Shown: piece after piece, positions 48,799 to 57,581 of the stretch
Layout of the letters: each line of letters opens with the position of its first letter
How positions within the stretch are numbered: position 1 is the first letter of the stretch
Assembly (NCBI RefSeq): GCF_048066115.1
Contig: NZ_JBLTYX010000006.1
Span: forward strand, 186,001-250,000
Direction of reading: 5' to 3'
Length of the DNA stretch: 64,000 nucleotides
Source of the DNA: Niveispirillum sp048066115
Lineage (GTDB): Bacteria; Pseudomonadota; Alphaproteobacteria; Azospirillales; Azospirillaceae
Notes under the pieces: generated by a model
Seen by the model: only the letters and a program-made list of their open reading frames with translations
Databases searched by the model: none
Told to the model about the DNA's origin: nothing
Program-made: the position numbers and the translations under genes

Positions 48799-48907
48799 TC
48801 GTTCCCTCAGGCGCCGGGCGGGTGCATCCGCACCCTTGGCTCACGCCGCACGTGCGGCGGGCCGGCGGTCGCCGGCCTTGTTTCAGTCATTTTTGATGAC
48901 CATTGGC
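48799..48907 (-). repeat. structured four-hairpin element, copy C (downstream of holC)
   Basis: On the minus strand: H1 CCAATGGTCAT...ATGACT (partly decayed right arm), H2 GGCCGGC-GACC-GCCGGCC (48861-48878), H3 CGCCGC-ACGT-GCGGCG, linker TGAGCCAAG, H4 GGGTGC-GGAT-GCACCC, and a tail identical over 21 nt to copy A. It starts one base after the holC stop codon in the sense orientation, as copy B does after fliE. It ends a few bases from the convergent EAL gene's stop. Confidence 0.78.
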
Positions 48908-48908
48908 G

Positions 48909-49373
48909 TCACGCCTTCTTCTCCCACCCGCCGCGTTCATTCTGCTGCCAATAGGTGAGATCGTCGCCCGCCGCCTTGGCCACGCGCCAGCGGTCGCGGG
49001 CGGCGGCGACGGCTTCCGGGTCATTGCCATCGAACAGGTCGCAGATCAGTTCCACACCCGACAGCCCCTGCCCGTCCACCCCGTCGGTCAGGAACAGCAC
49101 ATGGGCACCGTTGGGCGCCTTTTCCGGCATACCTTCGGCCGCCGGATGGATCAGTACCGGCTGATGCTCGGCATTTCCATCCTTGGCCGTGCCGTGCGGC
49201 AGGAAACTGTCCTTGCCGTAGGTCCAAAGATACTGGTTCAGCATTTCGGCGCGTTCGGTGCTGCCGGTCATCACCAGCGCCCGCCAGCCGCGTTCCAGCG
49301 ACTTTTCCAGCAGGCCCGGCAGGGTTTGTTCCAGCGTCTTGCGCGTCAGGTGATAGAAACGCCGCTCCGTCAT
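48909..49373 (-). CDS. holC: DNA polymerase III chi subunit
   Basis: 154 residues of the HolC family: RFYHLTRKTLEQTLPGLLEKSLERGWRALVMTGS at the N-terminus, LWTYGKDSFLPHGTAKDGNAEHQPVLI and VLFLTDGVDGQGLSGVELICDLFDGNDPEAVAAARDRW. Chi links the clamp loader to single-strand-binding protein; alphaproteobacteria often have chi without psi. ATG 49373 marks the domain start. Followed at once by structured element C. Confidence 0.92.
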   Translation of the reverse strand: MTERRFYHLTRKTLEQTLPGLLEKSLERGWRALVMTGSTERAEMLNQYLWTYGKDSFLPHGTAKDGNAEHQPVLIHPAAEGMPEKAPNGAHVLFLTDGVDGQGLSGVELICDLFDGNDPEAVAAARDRWRVAKAAGDDLTYWQQNERGGWEKKA

Positions 49374-49434
49374 CAACCGATCCCGCCAATGTTCCCGCCC
49401 GTTGCTGTAGCATAATGGGCGGGAACGGCCGATC

Positions 49435-51873
49435 CTATTTCTCGATCTCCACCGACAGCCTGTATTCCGGCACCAGCCGCGCACCCTTCAGCACGGCCAC
49501 CTGCCCGCCCGCTTCCTGCACCGGCTTCCATTCCTGCTGGATATAAATCGGTGCATCGGCGCGCAGCGGCATCACGGTCAGGGTCAGCGGTTCCTTGATT
49601 TCCGCCGCGAAGCGCTTCAGGGCGATGCGCCAGGCGGGACCGTTGAAATAATGGTCGTCGATCAGGCGGGTGCCGGCAAACAGCCGGCCGACATCACCCT
49701 GGTAATCCAGTTCCAGCCAGCTGTCGGCCACGCCCTGCAGCGTGTCGCCTGGGATCTTGATGGTCCAGGCGGCAGAGCGGCCATAGGCTTCCGGGGCCGG
49801 CTGCATCGCGGCCTTGGCCGGGCCGCCGATGCGGATGGGCGGGGCCTTGCCCGCATCGCGCAGCTTTTCCACCGTCACCGGCAGCACGGGCCGGGCCGGC
49901 ACCGACCGTTCATAGGCGGTGAACAGCCCGTCCGCCTTGCCGCCCGACCCGATGGCGGGCAGCGTGGCGTAGCGGAAGACATTGCCATCACGGCTGCGCA
50001 TGTCGAAGCCGCCGGCCGATTGGTACAGGTCGGTATCGCTGATCACCGCCACGTCGCGCCCGCCACGATGCAGCAGGGTCAGGTTTTCCGCCTGGGCTTC
50101 GGTCAGGATCAGCAGGCGCTTGGCGTTGCCATTGGCGGTGAAGCCGACCACGGCCCCCATCCCCGGCTCCAGACCGGTGACGATGCTGCGCCCGTCCTTC
50201 TGTTCGACCTTGGCACCCGCCGCCTGTACATTGGCGGCACCGGTCAGCGCCAGTTCCACGGGCACGCCGGGTTCGGCCTGCATTATATGGGTTTCCACCC
50301 CATCCACGACGATCCGGGTCACCGGCTGCGCCGTGGCATAGGCCAGCTTCGCCCCACCCAGATCCATGTTCACCGGCCAGACGAAATGCGATCCGGCCGG
50401 GATGGTGACGGGGGTCTGGGGGAAGCTGACGCGCCCGCCGGGCAGATCGATGGCGAAGCGCACATCGGTGGCCGGCTGCATCCTGTATTGCCGCACATGG
50501 GAACTGAAAAACAGGAAGCCGGCATCACCGGCACTGCGGAACGACCAGCGCGGGGTGGCCAGATCGTCCAGCGCCTTGGGCAGCACCGTTGGTGCCTGCG
50601 GCACCATGGGCGCCAGCTGGTCGCCATAGGACGCAGCGAACAGATGGAAAGGCCGCACCCGGCGCAGCACGGGCCGCATGTCGCCATACTGGCCGATGGG
50701 CGCCTGGAAATCGTAGCCGATGATCGGCGTGTCATTATGGCCGTGGATGGCCGTGTTCTCTTCCAGCGTGGTCCGGCCCAGCGGGTTGCTGCCGCCATGG
50801 AACATGTAATAGCCGAACAGGTTGACGCCCGACCCGATCTGCACCGGCAGCATGGCAGAGATATCGGCCGGATCGATCACCGCCCGGCGGCGATACATGG
50901 CAGGCACGCCACCACCATATTCGGCGCCCAGGAACGGCGTGTGCGGGATGTCGGGATCGGCGTCGCCCTGGCGCGTGGCGGTCGTCTGGGCGCCCAGATT
51001 GCCGCTGACCCGGCTGTCGAAGCGGAACGCATAGGTCTCCTTGGGCGGCAGGATTTCCGGGCTGGCCTTCCAGGGTTCGTCCGGATATCCGCCGAACACC
51101 GGCACCACCTGCCCGCTGGGATAGACGGTCTGATCCCAGCCCGTGACGGTATAGAGCGGCACGTCGAACCCGGCGGCCAGCGCCAGCTGCTTCAGGCTGG
51201 CGATATGCTCGCGCCCCTGGCCCGGCCCCGTCAGGTTATATTCATTCTCCAGCTGCACGCCGATGACAGGCCCGCCATCCTTCCACAACAGGCCCTTCAC
51301 CTGGGCCGCGATCTGCCGGTAATAACGGTCGACGAAGCGCAGATACTGCGGATCATTACCGCGCGTCGGCATGGCATCCACCACCCAGTCGGGAATGCCG
51401 CCATAGCGCACCTCCGCATGCGACCAGGGGCCGATGCGCACCACCAGCTTCAGCCCATGCTTGGCGCACAGTTCGGCGAAGCGGCGCAGGTTGCGGTCAC
51501 CATCCCAGGTGAAGGTGCCCGCAACCTCCTCATGATGGTTCCAGATGATGTAGCTGGCGACGATATCGATGCCCGCCGCCTTCATCTTGGCCAGCTGTTC
51601 ATCCCAGCCATCGGCAGGAAAGCGGCTGTAATGGAACTCGCCCATGATCGGCAGCCAGGGCTTGCCATCCAGGGTCAGGTAGCGGTTGTTGATGGCGATG
51701 GTGCCGCCCTTGGGGCTGACGCCCTGGCCCATCTTCAGATAACCGGTCTCCAGCGCCGGCGCCGGCCTTGTGGCATCCACGGTCAGCAGCGTCTCCGCCC
51801 CCACGATGCCGGTACCACCCATCAGGGCCGCCAGCAAAAGGGCCGTGGCCGTCCGGCCCCGTTCAACGCGCAT
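49435..51873 (-). CDS. secreted GH35 beta-galactosidase
   Basis: 812 residues. Signal peptide (LLLAALMGGTGIVGA). GH35 barrel (about 55-400): GEFHYSRFPADGWDEQLAKMKAAGIDIVASYIIWNHHEE, general acid Glu211 in QLENEYNLTG, nucleophile Glu318 in FLGAEYGGG. Beta-sandwich domains follow, ending with a jelly-roll-like LYLELDYQGDVGRLFAG-type segment. Removes terminal beta-galactose from glycans in the periplasm or outside. GGGAGGTTGGA precedes ATG 51873. May serve the same glycan as the receptor/LamG locus 30 kb away, which includes a galactose-type mutarotase; that link is inference. Confidence 0.92.
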   Translation of the reverse strand: MRVERGRTATALLLAALMGGTGIVGAETLLTVDATRPAPALETGYLKMGQGVSPKGGTIAINNRYLTLDGKPWLPIMGEFHYSRFPADGWDEQLAKMKAAGIDIVASYIIWNHHEEVAGTFTWDGDRNLRRFAELCAKHGLKLVVRIGPWSHAEVRYGGIPDWVVDAMPTRGNDPQYLRFVDRYYRQIAAQVKGLLWKDGGPVIGVQLENEYNLTGPGQGREHIASLKQLALAAGFDVPLYTVTGWDQTVYPSGQVVPVFGGYPDEPWKASPEILPPKETYAFRFDSRVSGNLGAQTTATRQGDADPDIPHTPFLGAEYGGGVPAMYRRRAVIDPADISAMLPVQIGSGVNLFGYYMFHGGSNPLGRTTLEENTAIHGHNDTPIIGYDFQAPIGQYGDMRPVLRRVRPFHLFAASYGDQLAPMVPQAPTVLPKALDDLATPRWSFRSAGDAGFLFFSSHVRQYRMQPATDVRFAIDLPGGRVSFPQTPVTIPAGSHFVWPVNMDLGGAKLAYATAQPVTRIVVDGVETHIMQAEPGVPVELALTGAANVQAAGAKVEQKDGRSIVTGLEPGMGAVVGFTANGNAKRLLILTEAQAENLTLLHRGGRDVAVISDTDLYQSAGGFDMRSRDGNVFRYATLPAIGSGGKADGLFTAYERSVPARPVLPVTVEKLRDAGKAPPIRIGGPAKAAMQPAPEAYGRSAAWTIKIPGDTLQGVADSWLELDYQGDVGRLFAGTRLIDDHYFNGPAWRIALKRFAAEIKEPLTLTVMPLRADAPIYIQQEWKPVQEAGGQVAVLKGARLVPEYRLSVEIEK

Positions 51874-51879
51874 TCCAAC

Positions 51880-51910
51880 CTCCCCAAGACATGATCTTAT
51901 GCTTGGGGAG
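51880..51910 (-). promoter_or_regulatory. inverted repeat in the GH35 leader
   Basis: CTCCCCAAG (51880-51888) and CTTGGGGAG (51902-51910), a 9-bp perfect stem with a 13-nt loop, directly upstream of the GH35 start; the proximal arm contains the ribosome binding site (GGGGAGG). It could be an operator or an RNA stem that occludes translation. Confidence 0.45.
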
Positions 51911-51949
51911 CATTATTATACGATAAATATGATGCATGAAACCTGTTCG

Positions 51950-51977
51950 TGCCCCCCGGGCGTCAAGCCGGGGGGCA
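51950..51977. terminator. GC-rich hairpin downstream of the dioxygenase gene
   Basis: TGCCCCCCGG/CCGGGGGGCA (51950-51959/51968-51977), 10-bp perfect stem, 5 nt after the stop of the minus-strand dioxygenase gene. The sequence after the stem has few T residues, so termination may be incomplete. Confidence 0.6.
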
Positions 51978-51982
51978 TTTCA

Positions 51983-52747
51983 TCAGGCGAACGTCACCTG
52001 CTTGCCATTGCGCAGCACGGGGATGGCGTTGCGGCGCAACTGCTTGGTGCCGGGATTCAGGATCACTTCCGGGCTGTACTGAGCCAGATAGACACGGCGC
52101 ATGCGGTCGGTGCGGTTGGCCCCCGTGGCGTGCAGCAGCAGGGACGAGAAGGCGACGATGGAGCCGGCCGGCACCTCCACCACCACGCCTTCCTCATCCC
52201 CGCTCCAGCCCACCAGGTCGTTGGTGCCGGGCTGGCGCACATGCGGGACGATGCCCTCACGCGTGGCCGGTGCCTGGCTGAAGGGCAGGACGCGGACGGT
52301 GCCATTCTCGATGGTGGTGTCGTCCAGGGTGCACCAGCAGGTCAGGTACGGCTTATGGTCCGGCGGACCACCATTGCCCACGACATAGCCGCTGTCCTGA
52401 TGCCAGCTGAAGGACATGCCGCCACCGGCCCCCTTCACCACATACTGGTCATAGAAGAAATAGGCATCGTCGCCGATGGTGGCGCGGCAGACATCGGCCA
52501 TCACGTCGGAGAACAGCATCTCCCGCAATTCCGGCTGCACCCGCTGGCATTCGCCGGCGAAATAGCGGTTGCCGCGATGGGTGATGCCGTCGACATCGAC
52601 GCCGAGCGCGTCCAGGCGCGCATCCTCACGCTCCACCATGCGGCCGCACTGGGCGCGCAGAATGTCGAGCAATTCGCCCTCCAGCACGCGTTCGAACACG
52701 GCATAGCCTTCACGCTGGAACTGTTCACGCTGCGCTTCGTATTTCAT
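51983..52747 (-). CDS. phytanoyl-CoA dioxygenase family protein
   Basis: 254 residues, Fe(II)/2-oxoglutarate-dependent oxygenase fold. Metal ligands His116-x-Asp118 in SWHQDSGYV and distal His206 in LLLHATGANRTD, with a following Arg (212/215) for 2-oxoglutarate. FDQYVVKG-like FYDQYVVKGAG and PYLTCWCTLDDTTIENGTVRVLP are family hallmarks. Substrate unknown. GGAGGAAAAG before ATG 52747 is an excellent ribosome binding site. Divergent from a LysR gene 105 nt away, which is the likely regulator. Confidence 0.88.
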   Translation of the reverse strand: MKYEAQREQFQREGYAVFERVLEGELLDILRAQCGRMVEREDARLDALGVDVDGITHRGNRYFAGECQRVQPELREMLFSDVMADVCRATIGDDAYFFYDQYVVKGAGGGMSFSWHQDSGYVVGNGGPPDHKPYLTCWCTLDDTTIENGTVRVLPFSQAPATREGIVPHVRQPGTNDLVGWSGDEEGVVVEVPAGSIVAFSSLLLHATGANRTDRMRRVYLAQYSPEVILNPGTKQLRRNAIPVLRNGKQVTFA

Positions 52748-52852
52748 CTTTTCCTCCCGGCATCGGCTGGTGTTGCAACCATTCTGCCGCCGGACAAGCC
52801 ATCGTATCCAATCGAATTGCATCAGGACTTCATTCATGAATACTATGTCCCC

Positions 52853-53752
52853 ATGCGGATGCGACAGGTCGAGGCGTTCAGGGCGGTGATGATGAGCGGC
52901 GGGGTGACCGCCGCTTCCTCAATGCTGAACATCTCCCAGCCATCCGTCAGCCGGCTGATCGCCGATCTGGAATATGCCGTGGGCTTCACCCTGTTCGAAC
53001 GGCGTGGCGGCCGGGTCCATCCCACGCCGCAGGCCGAAACCCTGTTCGAGGCGGTGCAGCGTTCCTTCACCGGCCTGGATTTGCTGTCGCAGGCGGCACG
53101 GCGCATCCGCGCCCATCCCGTGGGCACGGTGCGCATCGCGTGTCTGTCGGCCATCGCCACCTCGGTCCTGCCGCCCGTGCTGACACGATTCCGCGCCAGC
53201 CATCCGGATGTGAAGGTGACGGTGGAGGCGCTGGGGCAGCGGGCCATCGAGGATAGGGTGTTCCTGGGCCAAGCCGATCTGGGTATCGGCGTGGCGGCAG
53301 CCCCGCGCGACGGCATCCGCACCGATCCCCTGATCCGCGCCGATTATGTCTGCGCCCTGCCCGCTGGGCACCGGCTGGCGGACCATGATGTCCTGCAGGT
53401 GAAGGATCTGGCGGGGGAACAGTTCATCGGCCCCATGCATGAGGCCGACGCCCTGTGGAACGGCATCGACGCCGCACTTGCCGCCCATGGGGTGGTGGTG
53501 GAACGGTTGCTGGAATGCCAGCAGTCGCTGCCGATCTATGCCTATGTCGAGGCCGGACTGGGCCTGGCCATTGTCGAGCCTTTCACCGCCCGGCTGTTTC
53601 GCCGGCTGGGCGTGGTGGTGCGGCCCATCAATCCTGCCATCGGCTTCGACTTCACCCTGATCGAACCCGATATCGGCCCCACCCCGCCCCCCGTCGCCTG
53701 GCTGCACGCAGCGGTGCGGGACGAGGCGCAGACCTGTCTGGGCGGGTCATAG
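52853..53752 (+). CDS. LysR-family transcriptional regulator
   Basis: 299 residues. N-terminal winged HTH (about 1-60: VEAFRAVMMSGGVTAASSMLNISQPSVSRLIADLEYAVGFTLFERRGGRVHPT), then an effector-binding domain with two periplasmic-binding-protein-like lobes (VRIACLSAIATSVLPPVL, ADLGIGVAAAP, VEAGLGLAIVEPFTA). Probably regulates the divergent dioxygenase and possibly the TIM-barrel gene downstream. ATG 52853 or 52859 both fit; no clear ribosome binding site. Confidence 0.9.
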   Translation: MRMRQVEAFRAVMMSGGVTAASSMLNISQPSVSRLIADLEYAVGFTLFERRGGRVHPTPQAETLFEAVQRSFTGLDLLSQAARRIRAHPVGTVRIACLSAIATSVLPPVLTRFRASHPDVKVTVEALGQRAIEDRVFLGQADLGIGVAAAPRDGIRTDPLIRADYVCALPAGHRLADHDVLQVKDLAGEQFIGPMHEADALWNGIDAALAAHGVVVERLLECQQSLPIYAYVEAGLGLAIVEPFTARLFRRLGVVVRPINPAIGFDFTLIEPDIGPTPPPVAWLHAAVRDEAQTCLGGS

Positions 53753-53841
53753 CATCCGCGCATGAACCGTTGAGTGATTGCGATTGGACGGGGCGGGTGT
53801 GAATGGCGGAAAGCAGGGAGACCGCCACACCGGAGTGTCCC

Positions 53842-54660
53842 ATGCCCCGCCTGCTGATCCTGCAATCCGTCTGGGGCCTGGACAAGTGCCCCGGCTTCGA
53901 TGTCTGGAACGATCTGGAAGCGGCGCTGCAGGCCGTGGTCGACGCCGGGTTCGACGGGGCCGGCACCAATCTGGTGCGCAAGGAACGCACCGCCATCACC
54001 TCGCGCTTCATGAATGAACGCGGCCTGCCCTGGGAGGCGCAGGTGCTGGCCCGTGATGCGGACGAGCTGGCACGGTTCGCTGATGAGGCCGCCGCCCTGT
54101 CCGCCCACCATCTGAACGTCCAGATCGCCGGCCCGCTGGACCGGGTGGCCGATGCGGTCCGGCTGGTGGAAGAGATGGAGTGGGTGCGCGAACAGGCGGG
54201 CCTGCCCATCTTCTATGAAACGCACCGGGCACGCCTGACCCAGGACCTGCCCTTCTTCCTGCGCCTGTTGGACGCAATGCCCGATCTGCCGCTGACGGCC
54301 GATCTTTGCCATTATGTCGTGGCCGGGGAATGGGACCTGCCCATCGACGGGGCCAAGCATGCGGCCATCGACCGCGTGCTGCGCCGAGCCCGGGCCTTCC
54401 ATGGCCGCGTCGCCACGGCGCATCAGGTGCAGGCACCCATCGGCGGACACCATCAGCCCTGGCTGGACCTGTTCCTGGGCTGGTGGCGGCAGGGGTTCGA
54501 CCATTGGCGGGCGAGTGCGCAGCACGGTGACACGCTGAGCTTCATGGTCGAACTGGGCCCCCCGCCCTATGCCGTGACCGACAGCCAGGGGCGGGAACTG
54601 ACCGACCGGTGGGAAGAAGCCAAGCGCCTGAAGGACATGGTGCGGGCGCTGTGGGCCTGA
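53842..54660 (+). CDS. sugar-phosphate isomerase/epimerase-like TIM-barrel protein
   Basis: 272 residues of the xylose-isomerase-like TIM-barrel superfamily: AVVDAGFDGAGTNLV near the start, PIFYETHRARLTQDLPFFLRLLDAMPDLPLTADLCHYVV (metal-ligand Glu, Asp and His positions) in the middle, and GRVATAHQVQAPIGGHH. Substrate unknown. ATG 53842 begins the barrel; an in-frame ATG at 53803 would add 13 unlikely residues. It is 89 nt after the LysR gene on the same strand, so it may be part of the same regulated pathway as the dioxygenase. Confidence 0.8.
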   Translation: MPRLLILQSVWGLDKCPGFDVWNDLEAALQAVVDAGFDGAGTNLVRKERTAITSRFMNERGLPWEAQVLARDADELARFADEAAALSAHHLNVQIAGPLDRVADAVRLVEEMEWVREQAGLPIFYETHRARLTQDLPFFLRLLDAMPDLPLTADLCHYVVAGEWDLPIDGAKHAAIDRVLRRARAFHGRVATAHQVQAPIGGHHQPWLDLFLGWWRQGFDHWRASAQHGDTLSFMVELGPPPYAVTDSQGRELTDRWEEAKRLKDMVRALWA

Positions 54661-54705
54661 CTGCCGGCGTGAAGGGGGACTGCTCTGCCCCCTCCAGCCC
54701 TGCGT

Positions 54706-55137
54706 TCACCCCAGCGAGGCGTTCAGGCGGATCTCGGCATTCAGCACCTTGGAAACCGGACACATGGACTTGGCCTGGGCGGCGATCTCCTGGAACTTGT
54801 CGGCGCTGATGCCCGGTATCTTGGCTACCAGGGTCAGTTCCACGGCCGCGATCTTCCAGCCGCCGCCCTCGCTCTCCATGATCAGGACGGCACCGGTCTT
54901 CAGCTCATCCGGCGGGAAATTGGCGGCGGTCAGCAGAAAGGACAACTGCATGGAGAAACAACCGGCATGGGCCGCGGCGATCAGCTCCTCCGGATTGGTG
55001 CCCTTGCCGTCGCCGAAACGGGCCACGAAGCTGTAGGGCACGCTGGACAGCGTGGCACTCTGCGTCGTCAGGGTACCGGAACCATCCTTGCCGGTGCCGT
55101 TCCACACGGCGTTGGCGGTGCGCTTGATCTGGGCCAT
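54706..55137 (-). CDS. osmC: OsmC-family peroxiredoxin
   Basis: 143 residues. Reactive Cys60 in AAHAGCFSMQLSF and resolving Cys126 in KSMCPVSKVL, with PEELIAAAHAGC the OsmC signature (rather than Ohr). Thiol-dependent reduction of organic hydroperoxides in the cytoplasm. GGGAGAAG precedes the ATG. Converges with the TIM-barrel gene. Confidence 0.93.
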   Translation of the reverse strand: MAQIKRTANAVWNGTGKDGSGTLTTQSATLSSVPYSFVARFGDGKGTNPEELIAAAHAGCFSMQLSFLLTAANFPPDELKTGAVLIMESEGGGWKIAAVELTLVAKIPGISADKFQEIAAQAKSMCPVSKVLNAEIRLNASLG

Positions 55138-55270
55138 GTCGCTTCTCCCTCTGGGAATTGGTTTGGGCGGCGAAGCGTAGCACCAGTCGGTGACAAACCG
55201 CAGGGGGCCTGCAGGCCAATTTTGCGGAATTCAACCAAGATTGCGGGGAACGCCCCCCGTCAGGGGCGGA

Positions 55271-57517
55271 TCACCGTCGCCGCTTGGTGTTCTTCCCCCC
55301 GAACTCGATGCCGCCAACCTCCAACCCGCCATCCTTGGTCTTGGCCGCCCCTTTGGTGCGCCCGCCCTTCTCCGGCTTCTTGGCTGGCATGCGCGATTTC
55401 TCCCCCTGGGCGGAGGCACGGATGGGCGAGGCACCGGGCGCTAAGCCCAGTTCAATGGCCTCCAGCCGCCTGATCTCGTCGCGGATGCGGCCCGCCTCCT
55501 CGAATTCCAGGTCGGCCGCCGCCGCGCGCATCTTCTTTTCCAGCTCGGCGATGATGGTCTTGATGTCCTTGCCGGCCAGCCCGATGCCTTCGGCCGCCCC
55601 GGTATCCACCTCCACCCGGTCGCCACGCTCGTACACGCTGCCCAGGATGTCGGCGATGTTCTTCTTCACCGATTCAGGCGTGATGCCGTGGGCAGCGTTA
55701 TATTCCAGTTGCTTGGCCCGGCGCCGCGCCGTCTCCTCCAATGCCGCCTTCATGCTGTTGGTTTCGCGGTCGGCATAAAGGATGGCGCGACCTTCGACAT
55801 TGCGCGCCGCACGGCCGATGGTCTGGATCAGGCTGGTGCGCGAGCGCAGATAGCCTTCCTTGTCGGCATCCAGAATGGCCACCAGCCCGCATTCGGGGAT
55901 GTCCAACCCTTCGCGCAGCAGGTTGATGCCGATCAGCACGTCGAACACGCCCAGGCGCAGATCGCGGATAATCTCAATACGTTCAAGGGTTTCGACGTCG
56001 GAATGGATGTAGCGGACCTTGATCCCCGCTTCCATCATATATTCCGTCAGCGCCTCCGCCATCTTCTTGGTCAGGGTGGTGACCAGCACGCGCAGGCCCT
56101 TGGCCGTAACCTCGCGTACCTCCGCCATCACATCATCCACCTGGGTGTCGGTGGGGCGGATGATGACCTGCGGATCGACCAGACCGGTGGGCCGCACTAC
56201 CTGTTCGGTGAAGACGCCGCCGGTCCGCTCCATCTCCCAATCGCCGGGCGTGGCGGAGACGAAGACCGATTGCGGGCGCATCGCGTCCCATTCCTCGAAC
56301 TTCAGCGGGCGGTTGTCGGCGCAGGATGGCAGGCGGAAGCCATATTCCGACAGGGTCGATTTGCGCATGAAGTCGCCCCGGTACATGCCGCCGACCTGCG
56401 GCACCATCACATGGCTTTCATCCACCATCAGCAATGCGTCGGACGGCAGATATTCAAACAGGGTCGGCGGCGGCTCCCCCGGATTGCGGCCGGACAGGTA
56501 GCGGGAATAATTCTCGATGCCGGCACAGGACCCGGTGGCCACCATCATCTCGATATCGAAGGTGGTGCGCTGCTCCAGTCGCTGTGCCTCCAGCAATTTT
56601 CCTTGTGGAACAAGCTCTTCCAGCCGCAGCTTCAACTCGCGCTTGATCTGTTCCACCGCCTGGAACAGGGTCGGCTTGGGCGTCACATAGTGGCTGTTGG
56701 CATAGATGCGCACCTCCTTCATGGAGGTCAGCTTTTCGCCGGTCAGCGGGTCGATCTCATGTATCGCTTCAAGTTCGTCGCCGAACAGCGACAGGCGCCA
56801 GGCCCGGTCCTCAAGATGCGCCGGGAACAGTTCCACCGTGTCGCCACGCACGCGGAACGACCCGCGCCCGAAGCCGACATCGGTGCGCCGGTACTGGAGT
56901 TCAACCAATCTCTGAAGAAACGCCTGGCGTTGCAGGCTCTGCCCCACTTTCAGGGGGATGGTCATCTCCGAATAGGTCTCCACCGATCCGATACCGTAGA
57001 TGCAGGAGACCGAGGCGACGATGATGCAGTCCTTGCGCTCCAGCAGGGCGCGGGTGGCCGCGTGGCGCATGCGGTCGATCTGTTCGTTGATCGAGCTTTC
57101 CTTCTCGATATAGGTATCGGTCCGGGGCACATAGGCCTCGGGCTGATAGTAATCGTAGTAGGAAACAAAATACTCTACGGCGTTGTTTGGAAAGAAACTT
57201 TTCATCTCGCCATAGAGCTGTGCCGCAAGCGTCTTGTTAGGCGCCAGGATCAGGGTCGGGCGCTGCACCTTCTGGATGACATGGGCCATGGTGAAGGTCT
57301 TGCCCGACCCGGTGACGCCCAGCAGCACCTGGTCCTTTTCCCCGCGCAGCAGCCCGTCGGTCAGTTCCTCGATGGCGCGCGGCTGGTCGCCCGCCGGAAT
57401 GTAATCCGACACGACGGTCAGCGGTTCGATGAACGGCCTTTCCTCCACCTTCACGCGCCAGGGCATGGCGGCTTCCAGGGCGGACAGGGCGGCGGCATGG
57501 GCGGAGATCTGGGTCAT
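55271..57517 (-). CDS. uvrB: excinuclease ABC subunit B
   Basis: 748 residues, helicase-like damage-verification subunit of nucleotide excision repair. Walker A GVTGSGKT (67-74), beta-hairpin YYDYYQPEAYVP (about 112-123), DESHV, and helicase motifs to IGRAARNVEGRAILYAD. A UVR motif (ELEKKMRAAAADLEFEEAGRIRDEIRRLE) lies at about 645-675. The C-terminus adds a ~70-residue Lys/Gly-rich tail (KKPEKGGRTKGAAKTKDGG) beyond the usual end, common in alphaproteobacteria. A GC-rich hairpin (around 55247-55268) just past the stop may terminate it. Confidence 0.97.
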   Translation of the reverse strand: MTQISAHAAALSALEAAMPWRVKVEERPFIEPLTVVSDYIPAGDQPRAIEELTDGLLRGEKDQVLLGVTGSGKTFTMAHVIQKVQRPTLILAPNKTLAAQLYGEMKSFFPNNAVEYFVSYYDYYQPEAYVPRTDTYIEKESSINEQIDRMRHAATRALLERKDCIIVASVSCIYGIGSVETYSEMTIPLKVGQSLQRQAFLQRLVELQYRRTDVGFGRGSFRVRGDTVELFPAHLEDRAWRLSLFGDELEAIHEIDPLTGEKLTSMKEVRIYANSHYVTPKPTLFQAVEQIKRELKLRLEELVPQGKLLEAQRLEQRTTFDIEMMVATGSCAGIENYSRYLSGRNPGEPPPTLFEYLPSDALLMVDESHVMVPQVGGMYRGDFMRKSTLSEYGFRLPSCADNRPLKFEEWDAMRPQSVFVSATPGDWEMERTGGVFTEQVVRPTGLVDPQVIIRPTDTQVDDVMAEVREVTAKGLRVLVTTLTKKMAEALTEYMMEAGIKVRYIHSDVETLERIEIIRDLRLGVFDVLIGINLLREGLDIPECGLVAILDADKEGYLRSRTSLIQTIGRAARNVEGRAILYADRETNSMKAALEETARRRAKQLEYNAAHGITPESVKKNIADILGSVYERGDRVEVDTGAAEGIGLAGKDIKTIIAELEKKMRAAAADLEFEEAGRIRDEIRRLEAIELGLAPGASPIRASAQGEKSRMPAKKPEKGGRTKGAAKTKDGGLEVGGIEFGGKNTKRRR

Positions 57518-57581
57518 GGGCCTAATCTATGCCGGACCGGGCCGTTCGGAAAGGGGGGATGATCCGTTTTTGTTCCCTTTT

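Noticed and set aside
49651..51894. 747-codon plus-strand frame opposite the GH35 gene
   Set aside because: Antisense shadow of a clear beta-galactosidase; low-complexity His/Arg/Gln composition and no family features.
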